Of a stretch of 64,000 nucleotides of DNA, positions 53,509 through 64,000 are shown piece by piece. A model generated the notes under the pieces. It did not search any database. It was not told where the DNA came from and worked only from the letters and a program-made list of their open reading frames with translations. The stretch is from assembly GCA_900609035.2 (NCBI GenBank), contig UXAT02000001.1:186001-250000 (forward strand), given 5' to 3'. Numbering within the stretch: position 1 is the stretch's first letter; each line of letters starts with the position of its first letter. The position numbers and the translations under genes were made by a program. Source of the stretch: Candidatus Defluviicoccus seviourii. GTDB lineage: Bacteria; Pseudomonadota; Alphaproteobacteria; Rhodospirillales; Defluviicoccaceae.

Positions 53509-56307
53509 ATGTCGCTCAAGTCCCGCATAGCCGCAACCATCTTTCTGGTCGAAGCGATCCTGATCGCGGTGCTGTTGCTGGCAACCGCGGCGGAGACCCG
53601 CGAGAGCCTCGCACGGCACTTCCGGGCGACGGAACAGACGCTTTTGCAGCTGATGGGCGATCTCAGCCGCGCAGCCTTCTTGACCGAGGATTACGCGGAG
53701 CTGCAGGCCTTCATCGATCAGGCGGTCGAGCACCCGCGGATCGAGACCGTCGTCCTAACCGATGTCCGTGGCCGCGTCGTGGTGTCCACTCTGCCGAACC
53801 TCTTGGGCACGACGCTGCGCGAGTTCACCGACACCGAGCACCATCATTGGCGGTTACGTGAGGTGCGCGGACATTCGAATGCGCTCGGCACCATCGCCGT
53901 CAGGTTCTCCGACGCGGCCGTCGTCGAGATGTACACCCGAATCCGTAACGGCGCGCTGCTGATCGCGGTCATCGGCCTGGTCGTCAGTTCTTTGGTCGGC
54001 GTCGGCGTCGGCTTCCTTCTCACCCGCCGCCTCGAACGGCTAGCGTCGGCGGCAGACCGGGTGGCAGACGGTGACACCTCGATCCGCGTCGATGATCGCG
54101 GCGGCGACGAGATCGGCCGCCTGACCCGGGCATTTTCGAGCATGGTCGGGAGGCTGCAGCGGCGCGCCGCCTACATGAAACGTACCCGCGACCTCCTTAT
54201 CGAACCGACTCAGGCGATGTCGCAGGGTTTTGCGGTCTGGGATGCCGACGAGCGCTTGGTTCTTTACAACCCCCGCTTCCGGCAACTGTTTCATGAGATC
54301 GCGGACGATGTTGTGAGCGGGCTGCCGTTCAGGGAGTTTTGTTCCCTCCTAGACCCGCACATCCGCGGCGAGGCCGTCTCGGAGTGGCTGTGCAACTGGG
54401 ACAGGACGGGCCACCACGCGCAAGGCGTTTGGGAACTTCGCTTTCGCGACGGCAGATGGCTCGAAATTCGCGAGACGCGCACCACGGCGGGCCGAACGAT
54501 CGGCATTGTCACCGATGTCACCAGCGCTCGCGCGCAGGCGCTGGCACTCGTGGAAAGCGAACGGCGGCTGCGTGCGATCATGGACTCGATGTTCGATGCG
54601 ATGATCATCGTCGACGACAACGGCCTGATCGATACCCTCAATCCGGCGGCGGAGGCGATGTTCGGAGTGCGGACGAGGGCGGTCCGCAGCCGGCCGATCG
54701 GAACGCTGCTGGCACTCGCCAGCGACGATGACCGCAGCGGCACCGCACCGCCCTGCCAAGCGGCCGACCTCAAGGTGATTCAGGGCCGGCCGGTGCGGGA
54801 AATGTGGGGACGGCCGCGGCGCGGCGCCACGTTCCCCGTCGAGATCTCGGTCTCCCACGCCCTGCTCAAGAATGGCCGGATCACCATCGTCACAGCGCGC
54901 AACATCAGCGAGCGCAAGGCCGCCGAGCAGCAGATCGTCTATCACGCGACCCATGATCAATTGACGGGACTGCTCAATCGCAGCCAGTTCATGGAGCGGC
55001 TTAGGGCGACAATCGAGGGCAGTACGGATGCTCAGGATCAGCTCGCCGTCCTGTTCCTCGACCTTGACCGCTTCAAGGTCATCAACGACAGCCTTGGCCA
55101 CATGATGGGCGATGCGCTGTTGGTCGCCGTAGCAAAGCGCTTGCGGCGAAGCCTGCGCGAGCACGACATCGTCGCCCGCATGGGCGGTGACGAGTTCACG
55201 GTCGCCCTTCCAGGAATCGACAGCGAAGCGACGGCGCTACGCATCTGCCGCAAGCTGATCGAAACGATGCGCGCGCCGTTCGTCGTCAAGGGCCAGGAAC
55301 TGCACCTGACGACAAGCGTCGGCATCAGTCTTTATCCCGCCCATGGTGACAGCCCGGAGATGCTCCTGCGCCGTGCCGATACGGCGCTCTATCGCGCCAA
55401 GGCAAAAGGCAAGAATCAATATTGCCTGTTTACGGCAGGCTTGGGCGGCAACGTCGACTACCATGTCTACCTCGAGAACGAGCTGCGCCAGGCGATCGAG
55501 CTAGGCCTGCTGCGCGTCGTCTATCAGCCGCAGGTCGAACTTGGCTCAGGCAAGATCATCGGCGCCGAGGCCCTCCTGCGCTGGCAGCATCCGCGGCTGG
55601 GGGCGGTGCCGCCCAAGGTCTTCATCGCGACCGCCGAAGATGCCGGTCTGATCGGCAAGATCGGCACGTTCGTCTTGGCGCAGGCGTGCGCGCAGCTGCG
55701 CCGCTGGCGCGAGTCCGGGGCTGGACCGCTGCGCATCGCCGTCAATCTGTCGCCGCGGCAGATCCACGATCCGGAATGGCCAGCAACGGTAACGTCCTGC
55801 CTCGAGTCAGCAGGCGTGCCGTCGGACTGCCTCGAATTCGAACTGACGGAAAACGTCTTCATCGAGGACGACGACACCACCGCCCGCTTTGTCGAAGCGA
55901 TGCGCGAACTCTCGATCGGCCTGGTCCTCGATGACTTCGGCACCGGATTCTCGTCACTCAGCTATCTGCGGCGCTATCCGATCCGCCGCATCAAGATCGA
56001 CCGCTCGTTCGTGAGCGACATCGGCGGCGGCAATGACGGTGCCTTGGTCCGAGCGACAGTGGCGATGGCGAGTTGCCTCGGCATCGGCGTCATTGCCGAA
56101 GGTATCGAAACCCGTCCGCAGTGGGAGTGGCTGCGCCAGCACGGCTGTCCCGAGGGGCAGGGCTATCTGTTCGGCATGCCGGAAGAAGGCGAGCGCCTCG
56201 CCCAAAGGATCAGCGGTATCAAGCGGCACGCCGGCCAAGTGGTTGCCTTTTCCGCTTCCCGCGAGGCTTTTCGCGAGCGCGCCCATCCGGTTGGCCGCGA
56301 CACGTAA
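53509..56307 (+). CDS. Transmembrane sensor with HAMP, PAS, GGDEF and EAL domains
   Basis: A 932-aa inner-membrane c-di-GMP enzyme. Helices at residues ~8-28 and ~145-170 flank a periplasmic sensor domain. HAMP (~170-225), two PAS-like regions (~235-340 and ~350-475), GGDEF (MGGDEF at ~556-561) and EAL (GAEALLRW at ~684) follow. Both GGDEF and EAL motifs are intact, along with DDFGTGFSS, so both synthesis and breakdown of c-di-GMP are possible. It is likely co-transcribed with the PhnD-like binding protein. Confidence 0.94.
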   Translation: MSLKSRIAATIFLVEAILIAVLLLATAAETRESLARHFRATEQTLLQLMGDLSRAAFLTEDYAELQAFIDQAVEHPRIETVVLTDVRGRVVVSTLPNLLGTTLREFTDTEHHHWRLREVRGHSNALGTIAVRFSDAAVVEMYTRIRNGALLIAVIGLVVSSLVGVGVGFLLTRRLERLASAADRVADGDTSIRVDDRGGDEIGRLTRAFSSMVGRLQRRAAYMKRTRDLLIEPTQAMSQGFAVWDADERLVLYNPRFRQLFHEIADDVVSGLPFREFCSLLDPHIRGEAVSEWLCNWDRTGHHAQGVWELRFRDGRWLEIRETRTTAGRTIGIVTDVTSARAQALALVESERRLRAIMDSMFDAMIIVDDNGLIDTLNPAAEAMFGVRTRAVRSRPIGTLLALASDDDRSGTAPPCQAADLKVIQGRPVREMWGRPRRGATFPVEISVSHALLKNGRITIVTARNISERKAAEQQIVYHATHDQLTGLLNRSQFMERLRATIEGSTDAQDQLAVLFLDLDRFKVINDSLGHMMGDALLVAVAKRLRRSLREHDIVARMGGDEFTVALPGIDSEATALRICRKLIETMRAPFVVKGQELHLTTSVGISLYPAHGDSPEMLLRRADTALYRAKAKGKNQYCLFTAGLGGNVDYHVYLENELRQAIELGLLRVVYQPQVELGSGKIIGAEALLRWQHPRLGAVPPKVFIATAEDAGLIGKIGTFVLAQACAQLRRWRESGAGPLRIAVNLSPRQIHDPEWPATVTSCLESAGVPSDCLEFELTENVFIEDDDTTARFVEAMRELSIGLVLDDFGTGFSSLSYLRRYPIRRIKIDRSFVSDIGGGNDGALVRATVAMASCLGIGVIAEGIETRPQWEWLRQHGCPEGQGYLFGMPEEGERLAQRISGIKRHAGQVVAFSASREAFRERAHPVGRDT

Positions 56308-56337
56308 CATCGCGGCCGACGCACAGGAGGCTGACCG

Positions 56338-56586
56338 ATGCACTGGACGCATGCGACACTGATGAGCACCGCCGAGGACGGTACGGCAGCCGTAGTCGCG
56401 AGCGATGATCGCTGGGAAGCCCTGCCCTTCGGCATCGAGAACGGCTCGTGCGGCGCCTTTGCAAGCCGGGAGCAGGCGATCGAGTGTGTCGAGAGCATCC
56501 GGGGCGAGGTCGTCTGCTGCGTCGGCCACTTGGCCGCCGATGCCGACGATCCCCTCTCCCCGGCAGTCATGCCTTCCAACGTCTAA
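56338..56586 (+). CDS. Hypothetical protein (82 aa)
   Basis: A small acidic protein behind an excellent ribosome-binding site (CAGGAGGCTGACCG). It has four cysteines, two adjacent (VVCCVGHLAAD), and resembles no family I know. It lies 30 bp after the GGDEF-EAL gene in the same direction and is followed by a small terminator, so it is probably the last gene of the phnD-like/GGDEF-EAL operon. Confidence 0.65.
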   Translation: MHWTHATLMSTAEDGTAAVVASDDRWEALPFGIENGSCGAFASREQAIECVESIRGEVVCCVGHLAADADDPLSPAVMPSNV

Positions 56587-56592
56587 GTGGCT

Positions 56593-56610
56593 GACTCAAA
56601 AGAGTCTTTT
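56593..56610 (+). terminator. Probable intrinsic terminator after the 82-aa gene
   Basis: GACTC-AAAA-GAGTC followed by TTTT makes a short stem-loop with a T-run, seven bases after the stop codon of the preceding gene. The stem is only five base pairs, so efficiency is uncertain. Confidence 0.5.
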
Positions 56611-56643
56611 GGACTCAATATATTCTAACGCATTGTCACACCC

Positions 56644-56770
56644 ATCCACGGCTTCTGACTCCACAGGTCAGTCGTGGATGCGCGGGTCTTACGCCCGCGC
56701 ATGACGGTTGGGGGAGACGTGGGGGCTTTCCCCGTTGTCGTCATGGCCGGCTCTCCCTCTATCGACAACG
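56644..56770. repeat. Palindromic intergenic repeat element, copy 2 (about 125 bp)
   Basis: It is a series of inverted repeats: ATCCACG (56644-56650) / CGTGGAT (56673-56679) enclosing CTGAC/GTCAG; then ATGCGCGGG (56678-56686) / CCCGCGCAT (56694-56702); then CGTTGTCG (56733-56740) / CGACAACG (56763-56770). The 31-bp core 56677-56707 matches 24185-24215 at all but one position. The element lies in a 479-bp gap (56587-57065) that otherwise holds only a terminator and one inverted repeat. Confidence 0.8.
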
Positions 56771-56917
56771 CAGAGCCATCATGCAATCCACGGCTTGTTG
56801 CAAGCAACGCTTTGATTTTGAGGGCATGATTTTCGGTCAGGCTCTAAGCGCCAAGCGCCAGCACCCCCGGCGACAGCGTCGCCGTTTCCCGATTCGCGAC
56901 GCAGCGAGATCAGCTCT

Positions 56918-56939
56918 TCGTGCATTGTGCAGTGCACGA
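56918..56939. promoter_or_regulatory. Inverted repeat upstream of the glutamate-synthase-like gene
   Basis: TCGTGCA (56918-56924) and TGCACGA (56933-56939) form perfect 7-bp arms around an 8-bp spacer. Placed 126 bp before the next gene start, it could be an operator, but no regulator gene is adjacent. Confidence 0.35.
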
Positions 56940-57065
56940 TGACAGGTGCGTTTTTTGTTCGATAGGCGTACCATATTCAAGGACGTGTGATCCCCGGTCG
57001 CGTACCCTCCGAAGCGGTCGGGCTGGACTCTCGCAGACCGGGGCCGCACGGGAAGGATGCTGGCC

Positions 57066-58592
57066 ATGGACGCTCTTTCGATCCCGCAATTCCTGATGAC
57101 CTTCTTGGCGGTGCTCGCAGCGCTGTTTGTGTTCGCGGTCGGGCTGGCTGCACTTGCGGTCGTCGTCATGTTCGTGGTCGACATTACGCAGACGCGGCAC
57201 GCGATCCGTCGCAACTTTCCTGTTATTGGCCGCCTGCGCTACTTCCTGGAGCATCTGGGCGTCTTCTTCCGCCAGTACTTCTTCGCCATGGACCGCGAAG
57301 AGCTGCCGTTCAACCGGGCGCAGCGGAGCTGGGTCTACCGCGCGGCCAAGAACCTCGACAACACCCAGCCGTTCGGATCCACGCGTGACCTGAAAACGCC
57401 GGGCTCGGTGCTGTTCGCGAACGCTGCCTTCCCCCGTCTCGATGCGAACAAGGCGGAGATGGCGCCCATGATCATTGGCGCCGGCTGCCCGCAACCCTAC
57501 GCGGCTGAGAGCTTGTTCAACATTTCCGGCATGAGCTTCGGTGCGATCTCGAAGCCAGCGATCCTTGCGCTCTCCAACGGCGCCCGCATTGCCGGCTGCT
57601 GGATGAACACCGGCGAGGGCGGGCTCTCGCCCTACCACCTCGAAGGTGGCTGCGACCTCGTGTTCCAGATCGGCACCGCCAAGTATGGCGTACGCGACGA
57701 TGCGGGGCAGCTTGACGAAAGCCGGTTGGCGGCGATCGCGCGCCACGCTCAAGTCCGGATGTTCGAGATCAAGTTGAGCCAGGGGGCGAAGCCGGGCAAG
57801 GGCGGCATCCTGCCGGCGGCAAAGGTGACCGAGGAAATCGCTGCCATTCGTGGCATTCCCTTGGGCAAGGACAGCTTGAGCCCCAATCGCCACAACGATA
57901 TCAGCACAGTCGACGAACTGCTCGATGCGGTCGGCCGGGTCCGCCGCATCACCGGCAAGCCGACAGGCTTCAAGCTGGTGATCGGCGATCCGGGATGGCT
58001 GGAGGAACTCTGCCGCGCCGTCGTCCGCAGGGGTGTGGCAAGCGCGCCCGACTTCATTACCATCGACAGCGCCGACGGTGGCACCGGCGCCGCGCCGATG
58101 AGCCTTCTCGATTACGTCGGCCTGCCGATCCAGGAAAGCCTGATCGCGGCCGTCGATACGCTGGTCCACCACGGGCTGCGGGAGCGGATCCGGGTGATCG
58201 CGTCCGGCAAGCTGATCACGCCCGCGGATGTCGCCTGGGCCTTGTGTGCCGGCGCCGATTTCGTCACCTCTGCGCGTGGTTTCCTGTTTGCGCTCGGCTG
58301 CATCCAATCGATGCAGTGTAACAAGAATACCTGTGCCGCCGGCATCACCACCCACAATCCGCGCCTGCAGCGAGGGCTCGATCCGGTCGACAAGGCCGAA
58401 CGGGTTCACCACTACGTCCTCAACATACTGCACGAGGTGGCGGTGATCGCACACGCCTGCGGCGTTGACGACGCCCGCCAATTGCGCCGCGAGCATTGCC
58501 GCATCGTCGTCGCGCCGGGCCATTCGGTGCCGCTGAGCGGAGGCCAGGCGCAGCCAGCCGATACCGCCAAGGCTTCATCGAAGGCGGCGTGA
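57066..58592 (+). CDS. FMN-binding glutamate synthase family protein with N-terminal membrane helix
   Basis: A 508-aa protein with one hydrophobic segment at residues ~10-38, then a glutamate-synthase alpha-like FMN barrel: GMSFGAISKPAILALSNGA, KPGKGGILP, DSADGGTGAAP and a cysteine cluster CIQSMQCNKNTCAAG matching the 3Fe-4S site. No glutaminase domain is present, so it is not a complete GltB. Members are often called archaeal-type glutamate synthase, but their true electron donor and product are mostly untested. ATG 57066 follows GGAAGG; ATG 57057 is an alternative. Confidence 0.9.
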   Translation: MDALSIPQFLMTFLAVLAALFVFAVGLAALAVVVMFVVDITQTRHAIRRNFPVIGRLRYFLEHLGVFFRQYFFAMDREELPFNRAQRSWVYRAAKNLDNTQPFGSTRDLKTPGSVLFANAAFPRLDANKAEMAPMIIGAGCPQPYAAESLFNISGMSFGAISKPAILALSNGARIAGCWMNTGEGGLSPYHLEGGCDLVFQIGTAKYGVRDDAGQLDESRLAAIARHAQVRMFEIKLSQGAKPGKGGILPAAKVTEEIAAIRGIPLGKDSLSPNRHNDISTVDELLDAVGRVRRITGKPTGFKLVIGDPGWLEELCRAVVRRGVASAPDFITIDSADGGTGAAPMSLLDYVGLPIQESLIAAVDTLVHHGLRERIRVIASGKLITPADVAWALCAGADFVTSARGFLFALGCIQSMQCNKNTCAAGITTHNPRLQRGLDPVDKAERVHHYVLNILHEVAVIAHACGVDDARQLRREHCRIVVAPGHSVPLSGGQAQPADTAKASSKAA

Positions 58593-58598
58593 CGCCGC

Positions 58599-59464
58599 TC
58601 AGTCCGGCTCGGCCAGGAACTTTGTGAGCGCCTCGGCGTAACGCTCCGGCTTCTCGATCACCATCGCGTGGCCGACATCGGCGCTCACCTCGAGCCGGCA
58701 GCGTGGCATCCTTGCCGCCATCTCCTCCAAGTCCGCGCGCGGGATGAACGGATCGAGCGCCCCCCAGAGGAGGAGATGCGGGTGCGCAATGGAAGCCATA
58801 TGCGGGCGCAGGCTTCCCGTCTGCCACGCGCGATTGAGGCTCTTGGGCGTACCGAACCAGATACCGTCCGAGACCGCGAACGCCTTGTCCGTGAGCCGTT
58901 CGAACAACTGCCGCTGCTCCTCACTGGCGTTGGCCGCGTAGATGGCCGGCGCGCCGGCTTCTAGGCTCTCGGGGCGGAACAGCGTCGGCGCAGTGAGCGC
59001 CAAACCCTTTTTCGTCTTCTCCCGCGATGCCTTCATGGTGTGGAAAAAGACATAGCTTTCGTCCGGAAAGCGCAAACCCTGCGGCCCGACCGGCGCCAGT
59101 CCCACCACCTTGCCGAACCGCTCCGGCGCGCGCAGCAGCATGTGCAGGCTGATGATGCCGCCGGTTGAGTGGGTGGCGAGGTGGCAGCGGCTAATCTCCA
59201 GCGCGTGCAGCACCGCCAGCATGTCATCAGCATGCTGTTCGACCGTGTAGTTGCCGAAATCGGCGTCAGGCGCCGGCTTGTCCGACTCGCCGCAGCCGCG
59301 CCAGTCGATGCCGAGCACGCGCAGCCACGGCGGCAGGTGCTGGGCCGCCAGTTCGAACCAGTCCGCACAGGCGAGGTTGCCGTGGATGAACACCAGCGTC
59401 TCCGGTGCCGCGTGGTCCCCCCACCACCTGCAGTTCAGGCCAAGCCCGTTGATGCGTACCCGCA

Positions 59465-59468
<4 letters not shown>
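58599..59468 (-). CDS. Alpha/beta hydrolase
   Basis: A 289-aa alpha/beta-hydrolase. LVFIHGNLACADWFE near residue 27 forms the oxyanion region. The nucleophile elbow is THSTGGIIS (~97), with Thr instead of the usual first Gly. LLLWGALDPFIPRADL supplies the Asp and SADVGHAMVIEKPE the His. Its ATG overlaps the stop of the branching-enzyme gene (ATGA), so the two are coupled. The substrate is unknown. It converges on the FMN glutamate-synthase-like gene with a six-base gap. Confidence 0.88.
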
Positions 59469-63058
<3,590 letters not shown>

Positions 63059-63219
63059 ACAAGTCCCCTTGAGCCGGACACAGGCGATTTCGCAACTGCA
63101 AAAATCTAAAGGTCGCCGCCGCGCCGGTCAAGGCCGGCCAATACGGGCACGATCGGCGATCAGATCGCCGGCTGTCGGGCGGTAGCAGCGGCGCGTTCCC
63201 GAAAAGAGAATCGCTCTAG

Positions 63220-63444
63220 TCAGCCCTTCGGCGGATACGGGTCGCGTCCGTGCGAATCGCGCTCGCGGATTTGCCCGTTTCGCCCGTGGATGAACAGTTC
63301 GGTCCCTTGATTGCGGGCGATTTCCCGGCCTCGGTTAATCGCCTCCCGCTGCGTGTCGTGGACGGAAGAGGCCCGCTCCCCGCCCGTCGGCTTGACAGCC
63401 CGGCCTCGGTCATGGGGCACCACATGCTGATTACGCTTTGCCAT
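63220..63444 (-). CDS. DUF2188 family protein
   Basis: A 74-aa protein with the DUF2188 pattern: QHVVPHDRGRAVKPTGGERASS, then HDTQREAINRGREIARNQG and a terminal HGRNGQIRERDSHGRDPYPPKG. Function is unknown; members are frequent on mobile DNA. No ribosome-binding site precedes the ATG at 63444, and a -10-like TATGAT (minus strand, ~63455-63460) lies close upstream, so the mRNA may be nearly leaderless. Confidence 0.85.
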   Translation of the reverse strand: MAKRNQHVVPHDRGRAVKPTGGERASSVHDTQREAINRGREIARNQGTELFIHGRNGQIRERDSHGRDPYPPKG

Positions 63445-63500
63445 TTTGGACTCATATCATATCAAAGTGGAGAAATTAGCTTACATAAGTATGCTACAAC

Positions 63501-63529
63501 TTGTCAATATGGCCATATGAGGTTACCAT
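63501..63529 (+). promoter_or_regulatory. Candidate promoter and operator of the AAA ATPase gene
   Basis: TTGTCA (63501-63506) and TACCAT (63524-63529) are 17 bp apart. The spacer begins with a perfect 12-bp palindrome ATATGGCCATAT (63507-63518). An imperfect inverted repeat, AGCTTACATAAGTATGCT, lies just upstream (63478-63495). The DNA from 63456 to 63562 is much richer in A and T than the rest of the window. Confidence 0.45.
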
Positions 63530-63562
63530 ACGCCTTTACCAACGATAAGAAGGGGAGAGCAT

Positions 63563-64000
63563 GTGCCTTTCGATCCAAAGAACGTCATCGAGCTGACCGA
63601 CGCAGCCCTGGCCGCCGACTACACGCGCGTTCGCCGGGCCGCAAGTGCCATCGTGCGGGAGCTGGCGAAAGCGGGGGACGAGAAGGCTGCAAAGGAGCTG
63701 CGCTCGCTTGTCCGCAAGCGCGGTGTGCCTCTTAAGGCGTCCGGATATGTCGAGAGCCTGCCGGTCGACGCCAAATCCCGACTACCGCTCCTAGAGGAGC
63801 AGTCATGGCCGGATGTGCCGGTCTTCCTGAATGCGGAGGCCAATCGGATCTTTCATGACTTCCTGAGGGACGTCCAACATGTCGATGAACTGTGCGCCAA
63901 AGGTCTCGCATCCCGCCTTGGTCTTCTGCTCAGCGGGCCACCCGGAACGGGCAAGACGCTGCTCGCGGCCCACGTGGCCGCTCAACTGGCCCGCCCGTTC
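63563..64000 (+). CDS. AAA family ATPase, N-terminal part (cut by window end)
   Basis: The first 146 codons of a gene that continues past the window. The start is GTG 63563 after AAGGGGAGAGCAT. The N-terminal ~90 residues are helical and charged (ALAADYTRVRRAASAIVREL, then DEKAAKELRSLVRKRG). Then LGLLLSGPPGTGKTLLAAHVA carries Walker A at ~129-136. This matches stand-alone CDC48/FtsH-like AAA ATPases that often precede a subtilisin-like protease on genomic islands; what follows here cannot be seen. Confidence 0.85.
   Translation, partial: MPFDPKNVIELTDAALAADYTRVRRAASAIVRELAKAGDEKAAKELRSLVRKRGVPLKASGYVESLPVDAKSRLPLLEEQSWPDVPVFLNAEANRIFHDFLRDVQHVDELCAKGLASRLGLLLSGPPGTGKTLLAAHVAAQLARPF

Noticed and set aside
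56611..56625. Shared TTTTGGACTCA with the DUF2188 start region near 63443
   Set aside because: An 11-bp match alone, with no wider similarity, is compatible with chance.
63216..63455. 79-codon minus-strand frame overlapping the DUF2188 gene
   Set aside because: It is in a different frame and encodes Ser/Arg-rich sequence, whereas the 74-aa frame matches DUF2188.

Overview
The window is very GC-rich, densely coded DNA from an alphaproteobacterium. Several gene orders are typical of that class: mltB-rlpA-dacC-tmk-holB, xseB-ispA-dxs-tlyA, a short DnaA-like HdaA with an N-terminal clamp-binding motif, and purM-purN-ndk. A member of the Rhodospirillales or a nearby order fits best, but the sequence alone does not fix the genus. 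About 60 genes are supported. No rRNA, tRNA, CRISPR array, transposase or prophage was recognised.

Region by region. 1-5.5 kb (minus strand): cell-wall and replication genes mltB, rlpA, dacC, tmk, holB. 5.7-9.6 kb: beta-carbonic anhydrase, a zinc-free quinone-oxidoreductase-type dehydrogenase, a tandem universal stress protein and uroporphyrinogen methyltransferase. 9.8-12.4 kb: heme A synthase coupled to a C-terminal processing protease. 12.4-18.7 kb: a metal/cation cluster with DUF5132 and HMA_2-type proteins facing a P-type ATPase that is coupled to a strongly divergent MetK paralogue. 19-24.2 kb: deacetylase, xseB, ispA, dxs, tlyA. 24.4-30.7 kb: a polyphosphate island (sixA, ppk1, tandem-domain PPK2, divergent ppx). 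30.7-40 kb: rnd, an HSD10-like SDR, PEP synthase/PPDK regulator, aspS, hdaA, DUF2066, purM, purN, ndk. 40.3-45.8 kb: BrnT/BrnA toxin-antitoxin, lrgAB, a ChaN-like lipoprotein, a CorC-type CBS protein and a PL14-like secreted protein.

46-51 kb holds the most interesting unexplained locus. It has an FNR-type regulator, a palindromic FNR-class box at the end of that gene, a monoheme c-type cytochrome, a Tat-exported metallo-beta-lactamase-fold hydrolase, a polytopic membrane protein, and two unknown proteins whose reading frames overlap. The last of these carries a histidine-rich, cysteine-flanked segment. Together they look like a redox- or metal-linked periplasmic system that I cannot assign to a known pathway.

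51.2-56.6 kb: an orphan Anbu proteasome-like peptidase, a PhnD-like periplasmic binding protein followed by a transmembrane GGDEF-EAL protein, and a small unknown protein. 57-63 kb: an FMN glutamate-synthase-family protein, an alpha/beta hydrolase, and a 1197-residue glycogen branching enzyme made of a degenerate plus a complete GlgB unit. 63.2-64 kb: an AT-richer segment with a DUF2188 gene and a divergent AAA ATPase that runs off the window, probably an acquired module.

Between genes there are several short exact or near-exact tandem duplications (13-20 bp units) and two kinds of palindromic intergenic repeat, one of them present twice in the window.
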